Source: an uncultured Acetatifactor sp. | GTDB taxonomy: Bacteria > Bacillota > Clostridia > Lachnospirales > Lachnospiraceae | Length of the DNA: 64,000 bases | Assembly: GCA_910584375.1 (NCBI GenBank) | Contig: CAJUAH010000025.1 | Span: 3,090-67,089, forward strand | Reading direction: 5' to 3' | Shown: positions 23,289-32,160 of the stretch, one piece after another | Layout: each line of letters begins with the position of its first letter | How positions within the stretch are numbered: position 1 is the first letter of the stretch | Notes under the pieces: model-generated | What the model was told of the DNA's origin: nothing | Database searches by the model: none | The model's input: only the letters and a program-made list of their open reading frames with translations | Position numbers and translations under genes: made by a program

Positions 23289-23360
23289 TAAAACAGTAGT
23301 ACCACATGCAGTTGCGCCTTGTTCCTTTTTGGAACCGGCAGAATCGGAGAGGGTAATCAT

Positions 23361-26273
23361 ATGGGGAATGCAGGGAAGAGAGAGTGGGAAAAGGTAAAAC
23401 GGTTTCTGGTGTTTCTGTTGGCGCTTACGCTTTTGACAGCGGCGGCCGGAGAAGGACCGGGGACGGTATACGGAGCGGAGAGACGAGCGGTGCGAGTGGG
23501 TTTTTTCCCCATGGACGGCTACCATGAGATCAGGACGGACGGCAGTTTCACGGGCATGGATGTGGAATATCTGGAGGCTTTGTGCGACTATGTCAGTTGG
23601 AATGTGGAGTATGTGGAGTGCGGGAGCTGGGACGATGCTCTGGACATGCTGCGGGAGCATAAGATCGACCTAGTGGGTTCCGCGCAGTATTCCAAGGAGC
23701 GGGCGGAGACGTATCAGTATGCCAGCCTGGCCAGCGGCTATACTTTCGGAGCCATCGCTGTAAATGGCGGCAGTGAGCTGGCTTATGAGGATTTTGCAGC
23801 CATGGGGGACGCGACTTTCGGAGTCGTGGACAGTTATATACGGAAAGAGGAGTTCTATGAATATATGGCGGATCACGGGATCTCCACACCCAGAGTGCGG
23901 GAGTATGGAGATACGGCGGCTTTGCAGGATGCTCTTGACGCGGGAGAGATAGACGCCCTTGTCCATTCCCTTACGGAGATCCGGGAGGGGCAGCGGGTGG
24001 TGGGGAGATTTGCTCCCATGCCTTTTTACTACATAACATACAGGGGAAACGACGATCTGATGCGGGAACTCAATCAGGGTATCGCGGATGTGAAGATGCA
24101 CCGTCCGGAGCTGGAAAACGAACTGATGGTGAAATATTACGACAGCAGACTGGATCAGACGATCCTGCTCACCAACGAGGAGAAACAGTACATTGCCGAA
24201 AAGGGGAGGCTGACGGTGGGATATCTGGATGAGTACTATCCTTTTTCTTATGAGAGCGAAGGAGAGTACTGCGGTCTCACCAGACAGGTGCTGGAGGAGG
24301 TGTCCGTCAGCACGGGTATTTTCTTTGAGTATGTGAAACTGGAGGACATGGAGGAGGCGAAGACGGCGCTGAGAGAAGGCGGCATTGATATTTTATGCTA
24401 TTGCGGAGAATCCTCCAGAAATATAAAGGCCCAGGGGCTGGCGGCTACAAAGGTGTATGCCCAGGTACCTCAGGTGATTATCATGCGCAGGAATGACAAA
24501 TCCGGTTTCATAGGCACTCTGGCGGTGGAGGAAAGCAATGCCGCAGGGGACGCGGTGCAGAGATTCACGGGTGAAAACACACGGTTATTGACATACTCAA
24601 CACAGCTTGAGAGTCTGTACGCGGTGAAAGAGGGACAGGCGGACGCGGCCATGTGCGACGGATATCTGGCGGAATATCTTCTGGGATCGCAGCTGCGTTT
24701 CAACAAGATGGAGATACACAGCGTGCTGAGCGATGTCCACAGTATCTATATGGTGGTGGAGGACCGTGGGGATTCACCTCTTTTGAGCATTCTGAATAAG
24801 GAGCTGATCGAGGTCAGCGATAAGATGGTCAATGACTATATGCTCCAGGATAATTTTTACTCCAAGATGAGCATAGAAAATTTTATCAGTGACAACAGTA
24901 TTCCTATTATACTGGCTCTGTCAGTCTGCGCGGCGGCGGTTATCCTGGTACTGTTTTTCCTGCTGCGCAACAGTATGCGGGTGCAGAAACTGATGTACAA
25001 GGATACGGAGTTCAATGTCTGGAATCTGCATTATCTCCGATACCGGGCGGCGCGGAAACTTGCCGTGGACAGAAACGGCAACTACGCTGTGGCGTACACC
25101 GATATCGGACAGTTTAAGAGTTATAACGCGCTGTACGGCTGGAGCGCGGGCCAGAGGGTATTGGAGCTGGTCATCGAGGCTCTCTCCAGGGAAGTGGACG
25201 GTAAGAAGGAGCTTTATGCCCGGAGTTACGGCAGCCATTTTGTACTCTTTTTAAAATATGAGGATGAGGATGCCCTGAAAAAACGTCTGTTGGCTATAGC
25301 GGACCGGATCTCCGCGCGCATCCATGAGGAGACGGACAATCATATGCCGCTGGCCATGGGCGTGGGCTGCCTGGAGCATGGGGACAGCGACCTGCGGCGG
25401 GCTCTGTCCGAGAGTATCCAGCTGGTGGACTCGCTGAAAAATAATTACGGCAACGTGGTGCAGATTTATGATGACAGGCTGCGCAGCCAGCTGCGGGAGA
25501 ACCATGCCCGGGAAAAACTGCTGGAAGCGGCGGACATTGACAGAGATTTTGTGGCTTATTACCAGGCGAAAGTAGATATCCGCAACGAGCGGATCGTGGG
25601 AGCGGAGGCGCTGGTCCGTTTCAAGGATCCCACGGCGGAGGGCGCCATCCGTGCGCCGGGATTCTTTGTCCCCTATTATGAACGTACCGGCAGGATCCGG
25701 GACATTGACTTTTTTGTGATGGAGAGCGTGTGCAGGATGCTGCGGAGGAGGCTCGACGCGGGGCAGAGCGTGGTACCTGTATCCTGCAATTTCTCCCGCG
25801 TCCATTTCACCAACGACGGCTTTCCCGAGAGATTTGAGCAGGTGATGGATCAATACAGGATCCCCAGAGAACTGATCGAGGTGGAAATCACGGAGACTCT
25901 GGTGGTGGAAGAGGTGCAGCAGCAAAAGGTCATGGAGGTCGTGGGCATCCTGCGGGAAAAAGGAGTGCGCCTGTCCATAGACGATTTCGGCTCAGGTTAT
26001 TCCTCTCTGGGGGTGTTTGAGCAGATTCCCGCGTCCGTTATCAAACTGGACAGGTCGTTCCTTCTCAACAATGAGAACCGTGTCAGGCAGGTGCAGATCA
26101 TGAAAAATATTGTCAATCTGGCCAGGGATCTGAACGCCCAGGTGGTCTGCGAGGGAGTGGAGACCAAGGACGATACGGAGCTTATGATGGAGATTGGGGC
26201 CTATGTGGCCCAGGGCTATCACTATTGCAGGCCGGTGCCTGAGGATGTGTTTGAGGGAATGCTGGATCGTTAG
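23361..26273 (+). CDS. Two-sensor membrane EAL phosphodiesterase with degenerate GGDEF
   Basis: The 970-residue product has a signal peptide (~14-38), two SBP_bac_3-type binding domains outside the cell (~42-255 and ~282-505), a membrane helix (~512-534), a degenerate GGDEF domain (~573-700; the active-site loop reads SYGSHF instead of GGDEF) and an EAL domain (~726-970). AEALVRF (~747) and DDFGSGYSSL (~873) are intact, so it should hydrolyse cyclic di-GMP. The degenerate GGDEF domain may bind GTP as a regulator. I use ATG 23361 with GAGAGGG upstream; an in-frame TTG start at 23319 lacks a good site. Its amino-acid-type sensors and the neighbouring lipoprotein and chemoreceptor suggest nutrient-controlled motility or adhesion. 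Confidence 0.92.
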   Translation: MGNAGKREWEKVKRFLVFLLALTLLTAAAGEGPGTVYGAERRAVRVGFFPMDGYHEIRTDGSFTGMDVEYLEALCDYVSWNVEYVECGSWDDALDMLREHKIDLVGSAQYSKERAETYQYASLASGYTFGAIAVNGGSELAYEDFAAMGDATFGVVDSYIRKEEFYEYMADHGISTPRVREYGDTAALQDALDAGEIDALVHSLTEIREGQRVVGRFAPMPFYYITYRGNDDLMRELNQGIADVKMHRPELENELMVKYYDSRLDQTILLTNEEKQYIAEKGRLTVGYLDEYYPFSYESEGEYCGLTRQVLEEVSVSTGIFFEYVKLEDMEEAKTALREGGIDILCYCGESSRNIKAQGLAATKVYAQVPQVIIMRRNDKSGFIGTLAVEESNAAGDAVQRFTGENTRLLTYSTQLESLYAVKEGQADAAMCDGYLAEYLLGSQLRFNKMEIHSVLSDVHSIYMVVEDRGDSPLLSILNKELIEVSDKMVNDYMLQDNFYSKMSIENFISDNSIPIILALSVCAAAVILVLFFLLRNSMRVQKLMYKDTEFNVWNLHYLRYRAARKLAVDRNGNYAVAYTDIGQFKSYNALYGWSAGQRVLELVIEALSREVDGKKELYARSYGSHFVLFLKYEDEDALKKRLLAIADRISARIHEETDNHMPLAMGVGCLEHGDSDLRRALSESIQLVDSLKNNYGNVVQIYDDRLRSQLRENHAREKLLEAADIDRDFVAYYQAKVDIRNERIVGAEALVRFKDPTAEGAIRAPGFFVPYYERTGRIRDIDFFVMESVCRMLRRRLDAGQSVVPVSCNFSRVHFTNDGFPERFEQVMDQYRIPRELIEVEITETLVVEEVQQQKVMEVVGILREKGVRLSIDDFGSGYSSLGVFEQIPASVIKLDRSFLLNNENRVRQVQIMKNIVNLARDLNAQVVCEGVETKDDTELMMEIGAYVAQGYHYCRPVPEDVFEGMLDR

Positions 26274-26431
26274 TGCCGATTGTAGAGGAGTCTTATAAGC
26301 CGAACAATTTATTTTGGTATATTTGTATAATTTTTGGTTGAAAACCCCAGCAGAATGTGTTAAAATTATCAATAAGTCCATATGTAAACATGAAAAAAGT
26401 ACATATAAAGTGACAATCAGGGGGTATACGA

Positions 26432-27997
26432 ATGAAACTGAAACAAAAATTGATCATGCTGGTTTTGATTCCTGTGGTGGTTCTGGGACTGGGCGTGGGA
26501 GTGTTCGCCTTTATTCTGGCGCGGAACGCGCTGGTGGAAACCATCGAAGGACAACTGCATGTGGCCTGTGAGGGTTACAGCGACGACCTGTACGCGTTCA
26601 AGGACATGGATATTGATATTACGATATTTGAAGGCGACACGAGAGCGTACAGCTCCATAGAGGGCGTGGTGGGCACCAAGGCGTCCCAGGAGGTCATAGA
26701 CGTCACATTGAACGGCGGACGGACTTTCTTCAGCTCCAATGTACTGGTGGACGGGCGGCCCTATTACGGATATTATATTCCCACGGACGGCGGTATGCTG
26801 TTTGCCGGTAAGCCGCAGGCGGACGTGCGGGAGGTGCTGACCCAGCTGCTGCTGGCAATCCTCGGCATCTCTGTGTTTATAATCATCCTGGTCACGGTCG
26901 TGGCGTATATCATTGTCAACAGGATGGCCAAGCTCATTGTCAATGTGAGTAAGACAATCAGCTATGTTGCGGACGGGGATCTGACCGGCGAGGTACAGGA
27001 CATGGCGGGAAGGGACGAGATCGCCTCCATGAACAACTCCGTGAGCGCCATGGCCCGCAAGTTAAAGACGATGGTCACCGATATCTCCAAAGTCAGCCGG
27101 GACGCCCAGAGTTCGGCGGACAGTCTGAGAGGGACGGCGGCCTCCACACTGAGCGCCAGCGAGGAGATCGCCAAGGCTATCGAGGACGTGGCCCAGAACA
27201 ATACCAGCCAGGCGGGGATCGTGGTGAGTATCACCAACGGGATCGGTATCATGCAGAAGAAGACCTCTGATATAGCCGTCTGCGTGGAGGATATCGAGAG
27301 CTGTTCCGCCAGTCTCACAGGGAATTGTAACGATATGCGGGTCAAGATAGAGGCGACGCAGGAGACCAGCGAGCTGATGTCTCAGAGTGTGGTGGGGATC
27401 AAGGAGAAGATCGATGAGACCAACCGGGTCATCGCCAAGATGTCGGAGATTCTGGCCAGCATTGAGGATATTGCCTCCCAGACCAATCTGCTTTCCCTCA
27501 ATGCTTCTATTGAGGCGGCAAGGGCGGGAGAGATGGGAAAAGGCTTTTCCGTTGTGGCAGACAGCATCCGTACTTTGTCGGAGAACACGGCAAAGGAGCT
27601 GGTGGGGATCAAGGAGATCATCTCCAATATCACGGAGGACTTCAAGGAGTGCGCGGACAGTATCGACGTGGTGGTGCAGAACAATTCCGAGAGTATGAAG
27701 GGTATAGAGGAGGTCATCACATCCTTTAAACAGGTGGACGAGGCCATCAAAAATACCTCCGTACAGGTGGACACCATCGGCAGAGCCGTGGCAGAGACCC
27801 AGGAGCAGATGAGAGGCATCTCCGAAGAGATCACCGTATTGGGCGATGTGTCGGAGAGCAATGCGGCGGCCAGCCAGGAGGTGAACGCCTCCATCGAAGA
27901 GCTTACCGCGCTGATGCATTCCGTGGATCAGAGCACCGTCACGCTGGCCCAGGAGGCGGAGAGCCTGATGAATGAGCTGTCCATATTCAAGCTGTGA
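26432..27997 (+). CDS. Methyl-accepting chemotaxis protein
   Basis: The 521-residue product has TM1 (~8-30), an extracellular domain of ~100 residues (single-Cache-like, with FFSSNVLVDGRPYYGYYIPT), TM2 (~137-162), a HAMP region and a cytoplasmic signalling coiled coil. The hairpin tip ASQTNLLSLNASIEAARAGE, followed by GKGFSVVADSIRTLSE (~348-385), is the conserved CheA/CheW contact region. Glu/Gln pairs for methylation flank it. GGGGG at 26421-26425 precedes the ATG. The gap 26274-26431 holds a TATAAT (26326-26331) but no clear -35. It is probably functionally linked to the EAL gene before it. Confidence 0.93.
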   Translation: MKLKQKLIMLVLIPVVVLGLGVGVFAFILARNALVETIEGQLHVACEGYSDDLYAFKDMDIDITIFEGDTRAYSSIEGVVGTKASQEVIDVTLNGGRTFFSSNVLVDGRPYYGYYIPTDGGMLFAGKPQADVREVLTQLLLAILGISVFIIILVTVVAYIIVNRMAKLIVNVSKTISYVADGDLTGEVQDMAGRDEIASMNNSVSAMARKLKTMVTDISKVSRDAQSSADSLRGTAASTLSASEEIAKAIEDVAQNNTSQAGIVVSITNGIGIMQKKTSDIAVCVEDIESCSASLTGNCNDMRVKIEATQETSELMSQSVVGIKEKIDETNRVIAKMSEILASIEDIASQTNLLSLNASIEAARAGEMGKGFSVVADSIRTLSENTAKELVGIKEIISNITEDFKECADSIDVVVQNNSESMKGIEEVITSFKQVDEAIKNTSVQVDTIGRAVAETQEQMRGISEEITVLGDVSESNAAASQEVNASIEELTALMHSVDQSTVTLAQEAESLMNELSIFKL

Positions 27998-28024
27998 CCG
28001 ATAAATATTCACAATAAAAGACGC

Positions 28025-28061
28025 AGCCTGCCGGTATTCAGTATTTCCGGCAGGCTTTTAT
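28025..28061 (+). terminator. Terminator after the chemoreceptor gene
   Basis: AGCCTGCCGG (28025-28034) pairs with CCGGCAGGCT (28047-28056), followed by TTTTATTA. Confidence 0.9.
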
Positions 28062-28271
28062 TATGGGCTTTCATAAATTCTTAAATATATTTTTATAAAA
28101 ACTTCGGGATTTTGCGCGGATAGTGTGTTATTATATAGTGGGTGTTACCGATCTGCAGGTATGGGGCAGAGCGGGACAGAGATTCATCAGCTCTTTGTGG
28201 CACTGTTTTACCGGTACTTGCAGGCGGTTGCGGAATCGACTTTGCCAGTGCCGGAAGGAAGGGAGAGAGAT

Positions 28272-30305
28272 ATGCGGGGACGAATCACGGCGGCAGCCAT
28301 TCTGTTTCTGTGCATGGTCGGACTGCTGGCGGGCATGATCACACGCACGGTATACGCACAGGAGAGCTCGGCGAACAATGCGCTCAGCGGCGAGGTATTC
28401 CTGCTCAGACAGGACGGCGACAACTATGTGATGCAGGTGACTGTGAAAAACGCCGGGGCGGATTTTTACGGCACGGTGCAGGTGATATTTCAGGGTACCT
28501 ATAAGGTGGGTAATTGTGCCTATAATACGGAGATTACCCTCCCGGCCCAGGGGGAAAAACAGTATACGCTCACGATTCCCGAGAGGGCTGTGGACGCCAC
28601 AGCCGGAGCATGTATTCTGAATTTTCTGGATGGGAAGGGCAATACGGTGCAGAGCATTGCGGTGAAGAATCTGCTGCTTGGGTTTGCCACGGGGGTCTCC
28701 GTGGGTATTTTGTCCGATGACTACGCGGGGCTTACTTATCTGGACGCCGGGGGGACGGGTATCTATTTTCAGGGAGACTCCACCCCCCTGAACCTGATCC
28801 GCCTGGACCGGGACAGTCTGAGCGGATACCTGGACGGGCTTTACTTTTTGGTCATCGATCAGTTCAATGTATCGGCGCTGGCCCAGGAGGACATCGAGGC
28901 CCTGGAGCAGTGGGTGCGGGACGGCGGCTGGCTCATCATCGGCACCGGAGCCTATGCCGAGCAGACGCTCTCGGGATTTGACCCGGCTTTTCTGGATCTC
29001 GCCGCGCTGGAGATCTCCCAGCCGGGGGAGGACAATATACTTTTGGAAAACAGCCGCCAGTACGGTTATTATTATTCCTATACGGATTCGGAGGTCGATT
29101 TTTCCCAGATGACCGTAGCCCGGCTGGGGGACGCGCTGTCCAAGAACAGTTACCGCGAGAGCTCGGAAAATCCCGCCGTCTACACGGCCGTTGGAAAAGG
29201 GGCGGTGGCGGTCTATTGCTGTTCTCTCGGGGACACGCAGATGGGGAAACTGACTGACAACACGGTTCTGTATATGTTTGAGGAGCTTATGTATCAGGCG
29301 CAGAACTACGGCTCTTATAACATTTATTCCGACATGGACGCTGTGGGACAGCGGGCGCTGGCGTATATGGCAAACAGAGATTCCGGCGTGGATTTTTCAC
29401 TGCTGCGTCTGCTGATTGGAGTCTATGTGGTGTTGGCGGGGCCGATTCTGTATCTGGTTCTGCGGAAATGTAAAAAGAGCGAGTGGTACTGGGTGGGTGT
29501 GCCCGCCCTGGGTATGCTGTTTATCGCAGGAGTCTTCGTGTTGGGAATGAATGCCCGGGTAAGCGAAACCAGGGTATATTCTGTCACGGCCCAAAAGGCG
29601 GACGAGGACTGGAAGGACACATATTTTCTGGCCTATCATTCGGGGGTAAAGCCCTGGAGCCTGCCGCTGGCGGAAGAGTACGAGATAGCCGGTCCGGGCT
29701 GGAACGGCTATGACGGCAAGTATATGAATAATACCGGAGAGTATTTTTATACCGTGGATTATGACAGCGAAGGAATGCATGTGGGAGCAAAGCCCCGGGA
29801 GAATTTTGAGAACGGATTTTTCTACGCGCGCGGACGCGCGGAGAGCAGAGGAACGCTCACAGGCTCCCATATCAAGGAGTTTGCCGACGCGGGAGGCAGC
29901 ATCATCGGCTCCGTTACCAACGGAACCGACTGCGACCTGACCTATATGGCTGTCTGGCGGGGGACGGATCTCATGATATTTAAAGATGTGAAGGCGGGAG
30001 AGACTCTGGATCTGCCGCAGGCGGAGCGGGACGGCAGATGTATATACCAGAGCAGGAACATGGAGGACGTGGGGGATTTGCTGTTATACGGCGGGATCGG
30101 CATGTCCTATTATGGGAACGCTCAGTTTGAGGAGGAGGATATGGAGGCGTTTCTCATCGGATTGGGTATGGCCAGACAGGCGGCTCCGGAGATGGGACAG
30201 GCCGTGATCGCGGGCCTGATCGAAGAGCGCGGCCGGGTGTCTGCGGGTAAATGTAAGGAGACCTCCTATCAATGCCTGTACGGCTACGCGGAAACGGAGG
30301 TGTAA
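28272..30305 (+). CDS. Secreted/membrane protein with GATase1-like extracellular domain, ABC-MoxR-VWA operon
   Basis: The 677-residue product has a signal peptide (MRGRITAAAILFLCMVGLLA, then GMITRTVYA), an extracellular domain to ~375 that contains an Asp-rich GATase-like fold (YFLVIDQFNVSALAQEDIEA; GGWLIIGTGAY) and two membrane helices (~377-397, ~408-426). A second extracellular part follows. AAGGGAGAGA precedes ATG 28272; upstream in-frame codons reach the promoter region and are not used. It is the first gene of a seven-gene operon and resembles the DUF4350-type proteins of MoxR/DUF58 operons. The substrate is unknown. No promoter is clear in 28062-28271. Confidence 0.78.
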   Translation: MRGRITAAAILFLCMVGLLAGMITRTVYAQESSANNALSGEVFLLRQDGDNYVMQVTVKNAGADFYGTVQVIFQGTYKVGNCAYNTEITLPAQGEKQYTLTIPERAVDATAGACILNFLDGKGNTVQSIAVKNLLLGFATGVSVGILSDDYAGLTYLDAGGTGIYFQGDSTPLNLIRLDRDSLSGYLDGLYFLVIDQFNVSALAQEDIEALEQWVRDGGWLIIGTGAYAEQTLSGFDPAFLDLAALEISQPGEDNILLENSRQYGYYYSYTDSEVDFSQMTVARLGDALSKNSYRESSENPAVYTAVGKGAVAVYCCSLGDTQMGKLTDNTVLYMFEELMYQAQNYGSYNIYSDMDAVGQRALAYMANRDSGVDFSLLRLLIGVYVVLAGPILYLVLRKCKKSEWYWVGVPALGMLFIAGVFVLGMNARVSETRVYSVTAQKADEDWKDTYFLAYHSGVKPWSLPLAEEYEIAGPGWNGYDGKYMNNTGEYFYTVDYDSEGMHVGAKPRENFENGFFYARGRAESRGTLTGSHIKEFADAGGSIIGSVTNGTDCDLTYMAVWRGTDLMIFKDVKAGETLDLPQAERDGRCIYQSRNMEDVGDLLLYGGIGMSYYGNAQFEEEDMEAFLIGLGMARQAAPEMGQAVIAGLIEERGRVSAGKCKETSYQCLYGYAETEV

Positions 30306-30309
30306 CAGG

Positions 30310-31227
30310 ATGCTGCAGATCGATCATTTGTATAAAAGCTACGGCAAATTTCAGGCGGTGAGCAATCTGACGCTCCATATACCTCAGGGGGATCTCTTCG
30401 GTTTTGTAGGGCCCAACGGCGCGGGTAAGACCACCACCATCCGCATGGTGTGCGGCCTGCTGCTCCCGGACAGGGGAAATATCGCCATCAACGGGATGGA
30501 CGCGCTGACACAGCGGAAGGAGATCAAAAAACAGATCGGGTATGTGCCGGATTTCTTTGGGGTGTACGACAATCTGAAAGTGCGGGAATATATGGATTTC
30601 TACGGTTCCATGTACCGCATGGGTTCCAGGGAGATCGAGCGGGTATCGGACGATCTGTTGGAGCTGGTGAACCTCTCCGACAAGAAGGAGGCCTATGTGG
30701 ATACGCTTTCCAGGGGGATGAAACAGCGGCTGTGCGTGGCCCGGGCGCTGATCCACAATCCGGCGCTGCTCGTTCTGGATGAGCCCAATTCCGGGCTGGA
30801 TCCCCGGGCGAGGGTGGAGATGAAGGAGCTGCTGCAGAATCTGAGGAGCATGGGGAAGACCATAGTAATCAGCTCCCATATCCTCTCGGAGCTGTCGGAG
30901 ATGTGCAACAGCATCGGGATCATGAACCACGGGAATCTGGTAGCGGCGGGACGCATCGAGGATGTGATGGAGGGCGTATTTGGCAACAATCAGCTGATCG
31001 TCACGCTGGAGGAGGGCCGTGAGACAGCGATGCGCGTTGTAAATGAACATGCGGGTATAAAGGTGGATTCCGTGGGAGAGCATGAGCTGAGACTGTCCCA
31101 TAATATGACGAAACAGGAGATCGCGAAACTGATAGGAACCATGATCGCCGAAGGGGTGGTGGTGACGGGTTTCCACAAGCAGGAGGGAGACCTGGAGACC
31201 CTGTTTATGCGAGTGACCGCAGGCTGA
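30310..31227 (+). CDS. ABC transporter ATP-binding protein
   Basis: The 305-residue product has Walker A (GPNGAGKTTT), Q-loop (QIGYVPD), signature (LSRGMKQR), Walker B (LLVLDEPNSGLDP) and H-loop (SSHILSEL). It is of the ABC-2 / gliding-machinery class and pairs with the permease that starts 14 bases downstream. Only 4 bases separate it from the preceding gene. The C-terminal ~90 residues form the usual dimerisation extension. It powers export or mechanical work of the operon's membrane complex. Confidence 0.95.
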   Translation: MLQIDHLYKSYGKFQAVSNLTLHIPQGDLFGFVGPNGAGKTTTIRMVCGLLLPDRGNIAINGMDALTQRKEIKKQIGYVPDFFGVYDNLKVREYMDFYGSMYRMGSREIERVSDDLLELVNLSDKKEAYVDTLSRGMKQRLCVARALIHNPALLVLDEPNSGLDPRARVEMKELLQNLRSMGKTIVISSHILSELSEMCNSIGIMNHGNLVAAGRIEDVMEGVFGNNQLIVTLEEGRETAMRVVNEHAGIKVDSVGEHELRLSHNMTKQEIAKLIGTMIAEGVVVTGFHKQEGDLETLFMRVTAG

Positions 31228-31240
31228 GGAGGACAGGAAG

Positions 31241-32158
31241 ATGTATTTGAACCCAATCGTAAAAAAGGACGTAAAAGTGCAGTCGCGCAGTATGAAGATA
31301 TGCTGGGGCGTATTTGCCTATGAACTGATACTGGCGCTGGTTTTTTTCCTGGCAATGACCGTTATTCAGGGCAACAGCCGCTATTCCACCGGCAATATCT
31401 ACAGCGCCATGGTGTGGCTCTATCCGATTCTGGCGGTGACGCAGCTGGTCATCCTGGGAATTCTGGTGCCTATCAGAACCGCGTCTTCCATCTCAGGGGA
31501 GAAGGAACGACAGACCTTTGATATCATGATGACTACCAGCATGTCCCCTTTTTCGGTCATAATGGGGAAAGTTATGACCGCGGTGGTGCAGAGCATGTTC
31601 TATGTTGTGGCCAGTATGCCGATTATGGCTCTGCCCTTTATCATCGGCGGGATGTCCTGGGCCTATCTGTTCCTGTTTCTGGGGATCGCGCTCCTGGTGG
31701 CGTTTTTTTCCGCCAGCATCGGCATACTGTGTTCCTCTCTGTGCAAAAAGAGTGTCGGCGCGGTGAACATGTCTTATGTATTCTATCTTATATTCTTTTT
31801 GGGAACCGTGATACCGCCTGTCGTGTACAGTGTCATCCATGACAACATGCGCTATAATCTGGGATATGTGCCGCAGGTGTATGAGACGTTCGGCCCCAAT
31901 GTCTATCTGTCCCTACTGCTCAATCCGGCGGTGTATCTGATAGAGTATTTCACGGGTATCATGGCGGGGGAATCGCTGATAAAGAACGGCTTTTATGATA
32001 TAAACGCCATATCCACGAAAGGCCCCATCAAGCTGGCGGCGTCGGGAAACTGGTGGATGATCCTCTCCACAGTTCTGTTTATCGGGGTATCCCTGCTGTT
32101 TCTGTGGATCGCCTCCAGACGGATCGATCCCATCAAAGGACGGAGAAAAAAGAGGTAA
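31241..32158 (+). CDS. ABC-2 type permease
   Basis: The 305-residue product has six predicted membrane helices (~25-45, 60-85, 105-130, 140-165, 175-200, 265-290) and the cytoplasmic segment ISGEKERQTFDIMMTTSMSP, typical of ABC-2 permeases that couple to the ATPase. It ends in a strongly basic tail. The operon context (MoxR, DUF58, VWA) resembles the ABC transporters that accompany VWA-protein complexes in Bacteroidota and Clostridia. The substrate is unknown. Confidence 0.9.
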   Translation: MYLNPIVKKDVKVQSRSMKICWGVFAYELILALVFFLAMTVIQGNSRYSTGNIYSAMVWLYPILAVTQLVILGILVPIRTASSISGEKERQTFDIMMTTSMSPFSVIMGKVMTAVVQSMFYVVASMPIMALPFIIGGMSWAYLFLFLGIALLVAFFSASIGILCSSLCKKSVGAVNMSYVFYLIFFLGTVIPPVVYSVIHDNMRYNLGYVPQVYETFGPNVYLSLLLNPAVYLIEYFTGIMAGESLIKNGFYDINAISTKGPIKLAASGNWWMILSTVLFIGVSLLFLWIASRRIDPIKGRRKKR

Positions 32159-32160
32159 CT

